Assembly (NCBI RefSeq): GCF_027943255.1
Contig: NC_072893.1
Location: forward strand, 85,567,784-85,631,783
DNA length: 64,000 bases
Origin: Anastrepha obliqua
Taxonomy: Eukaryota; Arthropoda; Insecta; Diptera; Tephritidae
Direction: 5' to 3'
In this document: one piece after another, positions 45,130 to 55,640 of the stretch
How positions within the stretch are numbered: the first letter of the stretch is position 1
Layout: the number at the start of each line of letters is the position of its first letter
Program-made: the position numbers and the translations under genes
The notes under the pieces: generated by a model
The model's input: only the letters and a program-made list of their open reading frames with translations
What the model was told of the DNA's origin: nothing
Database searches by the model: none

Positions 45130-45955
45130 AAACTCTGAATGCCTAAAGGATATTTGATATTGATGGCAAATAAGTCACCGCTACTACTTATGTGTGATGC
45201 ACAAACACACTAGAAGTGGCCGATTTCAATAAATAAAATAAATTGAAGCTTCATGTCAATTTATTGATAGGGTGATAGTCAAGGCCAGTCAATATTGGCT
45301 GGTCGATAGTCAAGATATCACAAAGGAGTATGAAGGCCGTAAGAACAGGTGCGAACACAAAAACTTTTTTCAAGTACCTCTGCAAATACCGAAGAGAATG
45401 TGTCACTAGAAATCCTATCTAACGACCTTTTCGGGTTAGTGTTTTCGTTTACCCTTTTGATAATTTATTCGTCGCCAGCTTTCTGCGTTGGTCTCTATGG
45501 CTCTATCAAACATTAAAAAGCTATTTCAATAATATTGTAATATTATTTATGTAGAGAAATGGCCGTAGATCTAAATTTATGTAAGATTAGTCGCGAAATC
45601 CCCAACTGCTAGAATTTATTTTATTTACACCACCCTGTTACACTACACATGGCGACTGGTTTGTGTACCAGCTAACTTAGCAAAACCTTTCCAAATCAAA
45701 GTGAATGGAATTATGCCAGAAATCATGCTTTACTGACTTTTTTGTTCGCATTGTTGTTATTTTAAAAGAATAATTTTGCAATTAATTATGCTTATAAATA
45801 ATTAGTAGATTATAATATAAATATGTAAAAACAGCATTCACATTAATTACTTTCAAAATATAATCAAACAACAAATGAAAACACCATTCCTATAATTTTC
45901 ATTAAATTAGAATTTATAGGGATGATTTGTGGATGTACGTTGCGATTAAATACGC
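45130..45955. other. Intergenic stretch, no gene seen
   Basis: No transposon motif or gene recognised. AT-rich from 45540 on. Confidence 0.45.
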
Positions 45956-45959
45956 TTAA

Positions 45960-46554
45960 GGGGGTAGTATGGTTAATTCGGTGTAAAACAAGCATATTTT
46001 TCGAAATTTTTTTTGTCGACACAGTTGATTTATTCAAAATTTTAAAATTACTTCATTATAAAGTCATATTTAAAGAATATTGTGTGAAATTTTCATTGAT
46101 TTTTATGAAGAAATGAGTTGAATGAGTTGATGATTTTTTTTTTTTTTTTTTTTTAATTTTTTAAAGCGCTTTGAAGTCAAAACACCGATTTTTCATAAAA
46201 AAAACTTGAAAACTTTGTTGTTTTAAAATATGACAAAATTAAAAAAAAAAAAAACTCGACGTCATTACCTCGTGAATAAAGTAAAGAAACAAAAAAACCA
46301 AATTTGAAAAGAATCGGTGCAGTAGATATGAATCTACAGTGGACACCGACCGTAAAAAAGGCAAGTGTGAGAAAAACGCGTTTAAAGATTTGTGAAGCGT
46401 GAAATCCGGTTGGAGAGGTAGATACTTAATCCTTTGTGTCTTTGTCAATTTTACTCTAATGCACTTCAAACTTTCACACAATAATCTTAAGATGTTATAG
46501 AATAATTCAAAAAAAAAAAAAAAAAATGAAAAAAAAAAATACCGTACTACCCCC
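45960..46554. mobile_element. TTAA-inserting MITE (D), 595 bp
   Basis: Inverted ends GGGGGTAGTATGGT and the inverse of ACCGTACTACCCCC, with TTAA at 45956-45959 and 46555-46558. The interior carries the family motif inverted at 46369-46390 (GAGAAAAACGCGTTTAAAGA). GTGGACACCGACCGTAAAA nearby aligns with MITE A. It is rich in A and T runs and codes for nothing. Confidence 0.8.
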
Positions 46555-46591
46555 TTAACGGGGGGAAAATAGGCTTGGTAGCCTCTTTGTA

Positions 46592-47435
46592 AAGGGTGAT
46601 CAATTTAGAGTATCAAATTGATTGGGAATCTTTATTATTTTTGGGGAGAATCATTCATGACATTTATTTTTTAAACATAATCTCTTTCAAATGTTGGGCG
46701 CAATTGCGTTGTGATTCGGCCATCCGTAAACAGCAATTTTGAATGATTCGCTGGATGACTTCGGTCGCTATCTCGTGAATAACTTTAGTAATGGCTTTCA
46801 TTACCAGATTCGATTGGTTTATCCACAAAACATTTAGAGTTACTTACCCTCTCAAATAAAAGCGCAAAGGTGTGATACCACACGATCTTGGTGGTCAATC
46901 CACTGATCCGAGACGAGAGATAAATTGCTTACCGAAACGATGACGCCGTAAATTCATTGTTTCACGGGTTGCATGGCAAGTAGCACCGTCTTGGTTGAAC
47001 CACGTGCTTCAATTTCCGGCAACAGAAGGTCATTAGCAATTCACTGTTGCATTGGCGCCAGTCTCTTCTTTGAAGAAATATGAGCCGATTATTCCTCTAG
47101 CCAATAGGTCGCACCAAACAGGTATTTTCAATGAATGTAATGGCTATTTTTGAATGACTTCGGGTTGTTCTTCAGCCCAAATATGGAAATTACACTTATT
47201 GATGTGAGCCATTAAGCCAAAAATAAGACTCATCGTTGTACACCATAAATTGGTCTGAGCGTCGATGTTCGTAATACAATTGTACGGTTTGTAAATGTTG
47301 TTGAGGCGTAAGTCTTTCCATGATGAGATATCAATGAATACTGAAAAAAAATTTTATGTATTTAATTTGACAGTAGTCACATGTGATCTGTCAAAAAACC
47401 CTATTGGAAAAAGTACCTCCCATCTGATCACCCTT
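46592..47435 (-). mobile_element. DD41D-type Tc1/mariner element, decayed, both ends present
   Basis: Ends AAGGGTGATCA and TGATCACCCTT are inverted and flanked by TA. The minus strand starts MERLTPQQHLQTVQLYYEHR (about 47320), then YNDESYFWLNGSH. Scattered traces of the catalytic core follow, with a CACCGTCTTGGTTGAACCA segment that corresponds to the QDGAT region. The DNA-binding part is deleted and stops are frequent. Confidence 0.75.
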
Positions 47436-47489
47436 TATATGCATACAAGGTAGTGCGTTGCCAGCTTATTTTTTAGGGTTCGTTGGTTG

Positions 47490-48325
47490 TGTTGGAAGCA
47501 GTTGAACCGAACTATATCTCCGTAATAATAAGCAGGCTGCAACGGCCGATCTGCACTGCAATGACAGGGGTGCTCATATCATGTCTGGTAGAGAACGTAG
47601 CTCTGATAGGCTTATTTCTCCGATAGGCTTATTTATTAAAGAAAATGCTTTCAGGCTGCTTAGAGACTAAAAGAATGTTGAAAACAGTAGGCGTATGGGC
47701 ATGAATGTCTTCGAGATACTCATCAACGTCTCGGATACTCGAAGTAAATCGGATACTAATTATGACTTTGTTTGCCACTAAAGAGGAGTGCAAAGAGATA
47801 CTACTTATGGGTCTTTTCGGAGCATCTGTCTTCTCGGACTGTTACAAAATTAACTACAGGGTGCGGGTAGGAATCTATTTAGCAGACATTCGTAACCTAG
47901 GCAATTACTAGGTCCAGTTAGTGTCTGTAGTCAGAATTTTTTCCTATCTGGGAGGGTTGTCAAATAGTTCAATCCACTAGTTTTGCCATAATTATTGGGT
48001 AGTTAGTGGTTTTTGACCGTGAGAAGCAGTGCAGGGACTACGTCATGGACTTATAACAAAGGCACAGAGCTACTGTGGTTTAGAACTGGGACACCGTAAT
48101 ATTTATAATAACGAAATGATACTACCTTGACATATCGGAGGCAGAACAAATTATTATACCTCTATGTCTTATCAGATGTATATTCTCTTAATACTGGATA
48201 ATACAATTCTGTGAGCTTTGCAGAATGGATATAGCCACAATAACCTATGTTTTCATAGGGCATTTGGCTGTAATAACTGAGAGCATATCCTCTGCAGCTG
48301 CTCACGGTAGTGTTGGACTAAATTG
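47490..48325 (+). mobile_element. Possible LINE RNase H remnant, very decayed
   Basis: Plus-strand pieces such as KLQRPICTAMTGVLRSCPVE with EALE (compare VQR..C..ITGAMR..PT.ALE in R1/LOA LINEs) and CELCRMDIATITYVF suggest the region between RT and the C-terminal knuckle. Frames are badly broken, so this is a weak call. Confidence 0.35.
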
Positions 48326-48330
48326 AAGTA

Positions 48331-48735
48331 CTGGGTTGGAGAATAAGTTCATAGCGTTTTTATATTTGCTTTTATTTTACAACGAAATGTTTGCGGTTTG
48401 GCAAAGGGTAAGTATTCATTCGATAGAACTCTTTCTGCTCTCCAATGAATTGTATTTTTGAGTTATTTAATTTTTTTATTAGTTTTGAGGCTTAGAAATG
48501 GAATACCCAGGTGGCAAAAATCAACATTTTCGACACCTGCTCTTCTTTGATTTTTATCGAGCTCAAAAAGCTGCCGAAACAGTTCGGGACATTTGCGACG
48601 TATATTAGAAAGGTGTGATAGGCGAGTTTACAGCACGGAAATGGTTTGCAAAGTTCAAAAATGGCGACTTTGACCCGCAGTGGAAGCCTTCTGAATTCGA
48701 TGAAGGACGTCTCAAATCACTTTACAAATTTAATG
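48331..48735 (+). mobile_element. mariner 5' end and transposase N-terminus
   Basis: TA followed by the terminal repeat CTGGGTTGGAGAATAAGTTC (48331). The start codon near 48499 opens MEYPGGKNQHFRHLLFFDFY, RAQKAAETVRDICDVY, a stop, then EFTARKWFAKFKNGDFDPQW. This is the first helix-turn-helix region of a mariner transposase. The catalytic domain is missing and a tandem repeat follows. Confidence 0.85.
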
Positions 48736-48739
48736 TAAC

Positions 48740-49350
48740 ACCGAAACATGGGTGTTAAATGTATGGTATTTCAGTCATCTTTAATACAGAAACGATGAGC
48801 AGAGTTGCTAAATAATTATTGAAACAAAAAAGTGGTAGGAACCTCACGTAAAAATATTTGTTAAAATTAATAAAATACAACAATATGGGTATCAAATTAA
48901 TGGCACTTCAGTCAGCTTTAATGCAAAAATCACGAACACTGTTGTTAAATAATTATTAAAACAAAAATTTGGTGGCAACCTTACGCTAAAATATTTCTTA
49001 AACTTAATAAAATGAAACAATATGCGAATCAAATAAATGGTATTTCAGTTAGCTTTAATATGTTGTCAAATAATTACTAAAAAATGTGGTGGCAACCTTA
49101 CGCTAAATATTTCTTCAAATTAATAAAATATAACAATATGCGTATCAAATGAATGGTATTAAAAGCAGTTTTAAACCAAAAGTGATGAAGAGAGTTGTCA
49201 AAGAATTAATAAAGTAAAATAAGGTGGCAACTTCGCGCAAAAATTTTTCTTAAAATTTATAAAATAACATAATATGGGTGTGAAATGTTTGGTATTTCCG
49301 TCAAATACTTAATAAAATTAAATGTGGTGGCAACCTTACTCAAGTACATT
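48740..49350. repeat. Tandem array, monomer about 137 bp, about 4.5 copies
   Basis: The landmark ATGGGTGTTAAAT/ATGCGTATCAAAT recurs at 48748, 48885, 49022, 49138 and 49274, spaced 137, 137, 116 and 136. The third unit carries a deletion of about 21 bp. Each unit also has GTGGCAACCTTACGCTAAA and a TTTCAGTCAGCTTTAAT-like segment. There is no coding potential. It resembles a small minisatellite or satellite seed. Confidence 0.85.
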
Positions 49351-50755
49351 ACATATTGACAACACCGGCAATTCACCCAGCTGAGTGTCTATCTCTGTAT
49401 TATTTGAATTTGTTTTCATTTTTATACGAGTATGCTTTGCTGAAGCATTTTTTACTGATAAGCAGCAGGTGCGTAGCTAGCCCTCTAATATGAACAGCTG
49501 GCTTTCGTTGCGATCAGTTGAACATAGACGTTTGCAGTGACAAGATCTATTTTCGTGTACCAATCATTGTGATCGCGTTCGTGTTCGAGATTTTAAATAC
49601 ATAGCATTTGTTGTTGGTATGTGATGTGTACATTTAGTAAATACCTACATACGTACATTCATGTCTACATCCATTAATTAATAAAATAAATTGGCTGCAT
49701 AAATGGCGCTCCAGCAATAAATTTTCAAATAGATACTTGTTTTTGTACTCTGACGCGCGTGGCAAATATTTGTTCTATTTGTGCATGTACATATGTATAC
49801 GAAAATATACTTGTATGTATGTGTTGTGTGCACATTAACTAGGTTCAATATAACTTTATGTGTATTCAAATAATAAATGAAAAATAGTTCTATTTGAAGA
49901 GCGTACTTAAGAAAATTAACTTATCACAATAGCTTGTACTGTGAGTACTTAATATTATAATATTTATAAGAGAAGATGTTGATATTGGAAATGATATTAT
50001 AATTAGATGTAAATAAATATTTATATGAGAGCTTTAGTCATCTTCAAACTTCTTTAATCATCTTGAAAGCAATTGAGACTTTGAATGCTGCGATAAACAT
50101 CAAGGAGAATAAGCATTTCATTCCGATTTATATGCTACTGTTGGATGTTGCATAGATGTGAATATATGCACAAGAGTGTCATAATCCGAAAAACGAAAAT
50201 GTTGAGAAAAACGGCAATTTACTATGCTTCCCTAAATAAGGGTGAATCCACACTTCATCTAGTGAGACATTGTTAATAGATATAACCATGATTTTTTTAG
50301 AAAGCAATAAAGAGAGCTTGTGATCAAACTTATCTAAAAAAATTTTCTTTTGGATTATGACACCTTTGAAGCAAATGAGCGAAGTGTTAAGTATTATATA
50401 TAGCCTTTAACGAGCATTACCAAATTTAACGTTTTATCATTCGATTGTTTTTGCATAAAATTTGCCAACTGCAGCTAGCTAAATATGCATAATCCACAAG
50501 TCTGAAAAGAATAATAAAACAGAAATAACTGAGTACGCTGCGTGCCAAGGAATTTATAAATCTATAGTTATAAGCAATAGAGCTAACGCATAAATTAAAT
50601 ATATTTTTATCAAAAACTTGCTAGCAAACATTTCTAGGGATGTATGCGGGTGTTCCACGTAAATATAGGGACTTCTTCGTAGAATACGATACATTTATAA
50701 CTTATTTCATAATTCAATATTCAAACGTACTGCACATAAATATATAGTTTGTTAA
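49351..50755. other. Intergenic stretch, no gene seen
   Basis: AT-rich DNA with CATACGTACATT-type runs near 49640-49670 and 49780-49830. No transposon motif was recognised. Confidence 0.45.
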
Positions 50756-50757
50756 TA

Positions 50758-52057
50758 CAGGGTGGCTGATGAATTTTGCTACATTAAGAAACTCAAATAA
50801 CTTTTTTTTTAGTGTATGGAATTCATTTATTTTTTTTTCAAGTTGAAGGTCATTAAATTTTATTAAATGTAGCTTAACTAATTATTATAGTTTTAAAAAT
50901 AATTGAATTTAAATGCCCCCCATGCTCGTTAACACAAGTGCGGCATCTTAGTAAAAAGTTGTTCATTGCTGCTTTGAGAGTTGCGACAGGAATAGCCGCA
51001 ATTGTTGCCCGAATGGATTGTTTTAGTTCATCCAAATTTGTTGGCTTTGTTTTATAAACTTCTTGTTTACATAAACCCCACAAGAAAAAGTCAGGTGCAG
51101 TAAGGTCAGGCGACCTGGGGGGCCAACGAAATTCGGAGTTTCTTGAAATCAGTTTATTGGGAAATTTTCGTCGCAACTCTGTCATAACAGTCTGATCTAT
51201 GTGAGACGTTGCCCCATCTTGTTAAAACCACACAGAGTTGAAAGGAATTCTCTTTCGGCGTAGTTCTGGATAGAAAAATTCTTTCAGCATTTTCAAATAA
51301 CGGTCTCCAGTAACCGTAACGGCGTGACCATTTTCTTCAAAAAAAATAAGGCCCGACAATACAGCGTGAAGAAACCGCACACCACACTGTCACGCGAAGA
51401 GGATGCAATTCCGTCTCGTGGAGTATCTGTGGGTTAGAAGTACTCCATATTCGACAATTTTGTTTGTTCACATTGCCGTTTAAATCGAAATGGGCCTCAT
51501 CAGACATGAAAAGGCAGTTTAACATGTTTTGGTCTTCTTCCACCATTTGCAGGATCTTCTGGCAAAATTCCAAGCGAATCGGCAAGTCTGCTGCATTCAG
51601 TTTGTTAACCATTTGAATTTTGTAGGGAAATAAGTCTAAATCTTTGTGCATTATTGTTTGCAAAGACTGTCGGCTGACACCAAGTTGAGCAGATAAGCTT
51701 CTTGTTGAAACCCTTGGATTGCTTTGTATAGCTGCAGCTACAGCAGCGATCGTTTCCTCCGTCCGAACTGGTGGGTTTCGATGATAAGGCCTTCTTGCGA
51801 CTGTTCCTTGCTCAGCAAAATTATTCACCAGTCTCATTATGGTCCATCTGCTCGGGGGATCGCCGCCAAACATCCGCCTGTACTCTCTCTGTACCAAAAC
51901 TACGGACTATCCAAATTCTTGTTTGCGTGTCCCAGTTATCCATTTTAATAAATTTTAAAGATTAATCTGCAAATTAAAACAAAAATGGAACAGATAACTT
52001 AAAAAGAAAAAAAGTTATTCAATTTTTTTTTGGTAGCGGCTTTCATCAGCCACCCTG
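50758..52057 (-). mobile_element. Nearly complete DD41D (rosa-like) Tc1/mariner transposon, 1.3 kb
   Basis: Terminal repeats CAGGGTGGCTGATGAA are exact inverted copies, with TA at 50756-50757 and 52058-52059. The transposase reads from ATG at 51943 (MDNWDTQTRIWIVRSF). After one frameshift it has the N-terminal domain (REYRRMFGGDPPSRWTIMRL, VSTRSLSAQLGVSRQSLQTI). The core has MSDEAHFDLNGNVNKQNCRI (first Asp), a frameshift in a T run at about 51340, an in-frame TAA just before QDGATSH (second Asp, about 51220), and WPPRSPDLTAPDFFLWG (third Asp, 41 residues on). The C-terminus is GGHLNSIIFK. The few lesions and the clean ends point to recent insertion. A sequence error at the frameshifts cannot be excluded. 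Confidence 0.92.
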
Positions 52058-52309
52058 TATATCTATAAGTACATATACCTACATATAAACATATACGTAT
52101 ACGGATTTTATTGTTCTTAGCTTATCCGTTTTTATTGCAAAAAATAATAAAACCATTTAATTTCCGAAGACAATATAATCTTAAAAAAACAACAAATGCA
52201 TTAGGCTCTGTGAAAAATTATATCATTTACTAACCTAAATTTGCGGCTTCGTTTGACTGACAACACTCCGTACCACGGATGATAAAGTACATTTGTTGGC
52301 CGTAATTTA

Positions 52310-52410
52310 CAGAACACAAAGATGTGGCCAATGTCAACCCGTTAATCGGCTCTCTGCGAATTTGAAGCAATCAGCTGATTTGCTGCCTAAAGGTCTGATT
52401 ATGCAAACTT
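52310..52410 (+). repeat. Dispersed repeat, second copy at 53070-53170
   Basis: GATGTGGCCAATGTCAACCC, TTAATCGGCTCTC and GCAATCAGCTGATT correspond to GAGGTGTGGCCAACGTCAGA, TTATCCGGCTCTC and GAATCAACTGATT at 53073 onward. Unknown class. Confidence 0.5.
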
Positions 52411-52540
52411 CGCAGAACTTTAGAAAACTTAAGGCTGATTCCCCTTCGCAAACAAAATATACAAAAATCGGTGTTTCTTAAAAAATAATCATATTATACT
52501 TGCAATTTTCTTATATTAATTAATATAATAAAATAAATAA

Positions 52541-52739
52541 ATAAATAATTGGAGCGTGCACTTCTGCTAGGTGTTTGGCCGAGTGTGCTGAGGAGTTTTT
52601 TCACGGAAGAAACACATTCGGAGAGGCGACCGCCATTAGAAAAAACTTTTTGATTTTGCTGTTTCATGTACGGATACTCGAACCTACGCACCCCCAAATG
52701 GTAGTCACACACCAACTTATTCGGCTATGGCGGCCGCCG
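52541..52739 (-). mobile_element. SINE, short variant with full tRNA-like head
   Basis: Reverse strand: GGCGGCCGCCATAGCCGAAT (A box TAGCCGAATAAG), B box GGTTCGAGTATCC at 52672-52684, then TCTAATGGCGGTCGCC. An internal part of the body is missing before CTCGGCCAAACACC, and the tail is (ATTT)n rather than (AT)n. This differs from the 54264 copy and suggests a subfamily. Confidence 0.8.
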
Positions 52740-53756
52740 TAATGATTCATAATTGCATGCAAATCTATAAAAATATTGCCAATGGTATCACCGCATTCGA
52801 AATGTCACTTAACAAAACTTTCAGCAAAATCTAAATTCTATAGACCGTTAATTTTTCGTAAGTTGTGCTAATTTCCGTGCAATCAGACATATGCAAAATG
52901 CATTCAACGGATTTTTATCTGACAGTTAAAATTTATGCGAAGTTGTACGAAGCAACCGTAATCAGGCCTTAACAGGGGTTATGACAGCGGTTTGTTTACG
53001 ACATATACAGGTGGTAAAATCTCATATTGTATTGGTGATATACAAAAAAATCAACACACTTAATACGATGCAGAGGTGTGGCCAACGTCAGACAGTTATC
53101 CGGCTCTCACAGATTTTGAGGGAATCAACTGATTGGATGGCATAAGCGGGGTTGTGGCGGTGGTTTGTTTACGATGCTAATCAAAATAGCCTTCGCTCGT
53201 GTTACTTCGTTGCTATCTGAACAACACCTGATTGGGCGAGGGTGTGAATACGTGTGAAATGAGCGGACATAATTCTGCTGCCGAGTCCTCTTTTACGTAA
53301 CAGCCAGAGGTATTCTCACAATTTTGTTTCGGATGGCTATACCTTGTATTCTGCCATCATTGCCTAAAACCAAGGCGTATCCATACTAGGTGATACCACT
53401 AAAATAGCAAATTTTTTTCTTCTTGCGATTCGGTGGTTTCAATGACAAAGTGATTTGAAAATGTTATTGCTTCGCTTGTTTGTTTGCAAACCAACAAATT
53501 ACACAAGCAAAATACGTGCAAATTATTCAACTTGAATAAAACGAAAAACTCAACTGCTGAAGACACAAGTAAAAGGAAACAAAATGGAACAATTTGAGTA
53601 AATGCAAAATATAACCGATTCCGGGTGTACTTTTTGCAGGTCTTATGCTAAAGAGTGCAGCAAATTTAAAGCATACACAAAATAAATAAAAAATTTAAAA
53701 TATCTTTGAATTGAAAATATTCCTTTGTTAGTTTGCGTACACAAAAGGTTGCGCAC

Positions 53757-53880
53757 AATTCATCACCATAGGGAATTTTTTACAAATGGTGTCGTAAATA
53801 TTTTTTTTAATTTAATGAAAAAGTTATTCAAAAACAAAGTTGGATATAATGAATGATTAATTTTGGGCCACATTGGATAT
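53757..53880. mobile_element. MITE family F fragment
   Basis: AAATGGTGTCGTAAAT, AAAAAGTTATTCAAAAACAA and ATGATTAATTTTGGGCCAC match the interior and right end of the copies at 32203 and 3820. The left part is missing. Confidence 0.6.
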
Positions 53881-54263
53881 GTACTCGTACATACTATATG
53901 TTTCTGTATGATGATATGATATAGGATGTAATATAGCACCATATTCCCAGTTACATATAGACATATGTAAATAAAGAAATCATTAAACAAATAGTCAAGA
54001 TATGAATAGATTAGTCTCTGTGGAATTGTTTGTAACATAAAAATCTGGAGGGTTCAGAGACTATAAAAAACCTAATTTTAAGTTGCATTCAACCATAACT
54101 ATATCCTACACTACATAATTTGTCGGTTAAATTTTTCCCGTAGCACCGCAAAAACGCATAAAAAAGCATCTAAAAAAACCAAAACATCTCTCCAACGATG
54201 CTCATCTATTAAAAAGCTAAACGAACGAAAAACTGGGGTCTCTTGAATTCAAAACTCTATGTG

Positions 54264-54585
54264 ACGGCCGCCGTAGCCGAATGGGTTTTTGCGTCGGTCC
54301 ATTCCGGATTTAGAGAGATAACACTGGTTAGAATCTCGGTGAAACACCAAAATTAAGAAAAAGTTTTTTCTAATAGAGGTCGCCCCTCGCAGGCAATGGC
54401 AAACCTCCGAGTGTATTTCTGCCATGAAAAAGCTCCTTATAAAAAATATTTGCCGTTCGCAGTCGGGTTGAAACTGTAGGTCCCTCCATTTGAGGAACAA
54501 CATCAAGGCGCACACCACAAATAGGAGGAGGAGCTCGGCCAAACACCCAAAAAGGGAGTACGCGCCAATTATATATATATGTAAC
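54264..54585 (+). mobile_element. SINE, full length (reference copy in this window)
   Basis: The tRNA-derived head starts ACGGCCGCCGTAGCCGAATG, with an A box TAGCCGAATGG (54273-54283) and a degenerate B box GGTTAGAATCTC (54326-54337, usual GGTTCGAATCC). The body has GGTCGCCCCTCGCAGGCAAT, ACCTCCGAGTGTATTTCTGC, GGCGCACACCACAAATAGGA and CTCGGCCAAACACCC. It ends CAATTATATATATATG. The boxes match an internal RNA polymerase III promoter. It has no coding function, although open frames run through it on the minus strand. Confidence 0.9.
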
Positions 54586-54589
54586 AATC

Positions 54590-54879
54590 AAAGCAATAAG
54601 TGACATAAAAATGTTCACCTACCGACTTTCCCGTCAAAATGGCTGCTTGAATGTTATCTGCAAATTTTGAACGATCGACCGAATTCCATTGCACAAATTC
54701 GCTGATCTTAAGTTTCCCAACATCATCATTGGTGACACTATCTTCAGAAATAATGGGCAAATAGTTTGAATATAAGCGGAATAAATAAATTTTAAGTCCA
54801 ATCGGGAGTGCAATTCAAAAGCACGATTATTTCTGGGTGTTTTACGTTTGTGTTTCGTCTTTAAACTCATATTAAACAC
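54590..54879 (-). pseudogene. Possible coding remnant or exon, unrecognised, frameshifted
   Basis: The minus strand opens at 54867-54865 with MSLKTKHKRKTPRNNRAFEL and HSRLDLKFIY. After a one-base shift in a TTTA run it continues LYSNYLPIISEDSVTNDDVG, KLKISEFVQWNSVDRSKFAD and NIQAAILTGKS, followed by GTAGGTGAA, which could be a splice donor. Its composition is more protein-like than neighbouring frames. I recognise no family. It may be a gene fragment, a transposon ORF or a first exon with a sequence error. The lower end is uncertain. Confidence 0.25.
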
Positions 54880-55494
54880 ACATTTTGAATTGCAATTAAT
54901 TTTCTGTTTATTGATGTGTGCAGTACAATTTATAAATGTTGCCCGCGTGCTCGCTTACAGATGTCGATTTTTTTGGTGAAATTTTCGATTATGTTTAGAC
55001 ATAGCTTGGGCTCTACATCTAGCATCTCATCTAACATCTGTCAAAAAATGTGCTATCGTAATATGACAGCTGTCAAAATAAAATAGTGCTAAAAAAGAAG
55101 CTTGAACTTGAAAGACCCTGTATGTATTGAGACTAATAAACAAGCACACAAATTTTAATCATATTTTTACCCATTTCAAAATTAAATATGTGCCAGATAA
55201 AATGTTTTTTAAATGGGGGAGGGTGCCGGTTCTCCTGTCAGAGGTTAATCATCCCCTTTAACAAATGTGGCGCAATTAATCTACGATGTAATTCAGAGAA
55301 GAGCATCTAATTACATACCTAGGAAATATTTAACTTTTTATTTGAAAACTTTATTTCGGGTTTATTGTATTTTAAAAACTTATACATCCGGCCAGTGGTG
55401 CGTATATAATAACCGGCTTTATCATTTTGTTATAAGTCAGTCTCGAACTAATATACGATACTCCACACCTCACTAAGAAGACTTTGTCATACAT

Positions 55495-55640
55495 AGAAAG
55501 CCCCGGTAGGTTTATTAGTAATCGTTGTGCAGTATGAACTCCAGTTTTGTCTCTTATCCAGAGTTACCCTTAAATATTTCACCTATTCACAGAACTCTAT
55601 TTCAGTCTTCCCGAGGTGGCTTTGACCAGCTGAGCCTGAA
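55495..55640 (-). mobile_element. LINE RT thumb fragment (R1-like)
   Basis: Minus strand: IEFCE, a stop, then VKYLRVTLDKRQNWSSYCTT. This matches the conserved VKYLGVTLDKRLTW segment following the RT palm. Only this short piece is present. Confidence 0.6.

Noticed and set aside
48740..49350. Tandem array considered as a CRISPR or promoter array
   Set aside because: The repeat units are contiguous with no unique spacers and the monomer is 137 bp; it is a minisatellite.
52672..52739. Possible minus-strand tRNA gene with B box GGTTCGAGTATCC
   Set aside because: It is the head of a SINE copy; no acceptor stem pairs with the other end.
54264..54345. Possible tRNA gene because of A-box and B-box sequences
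   Set aside because: No cloverleaf can be formed and the same head occurs attached to the same 250-bp body at several loci, so it is a SINE.
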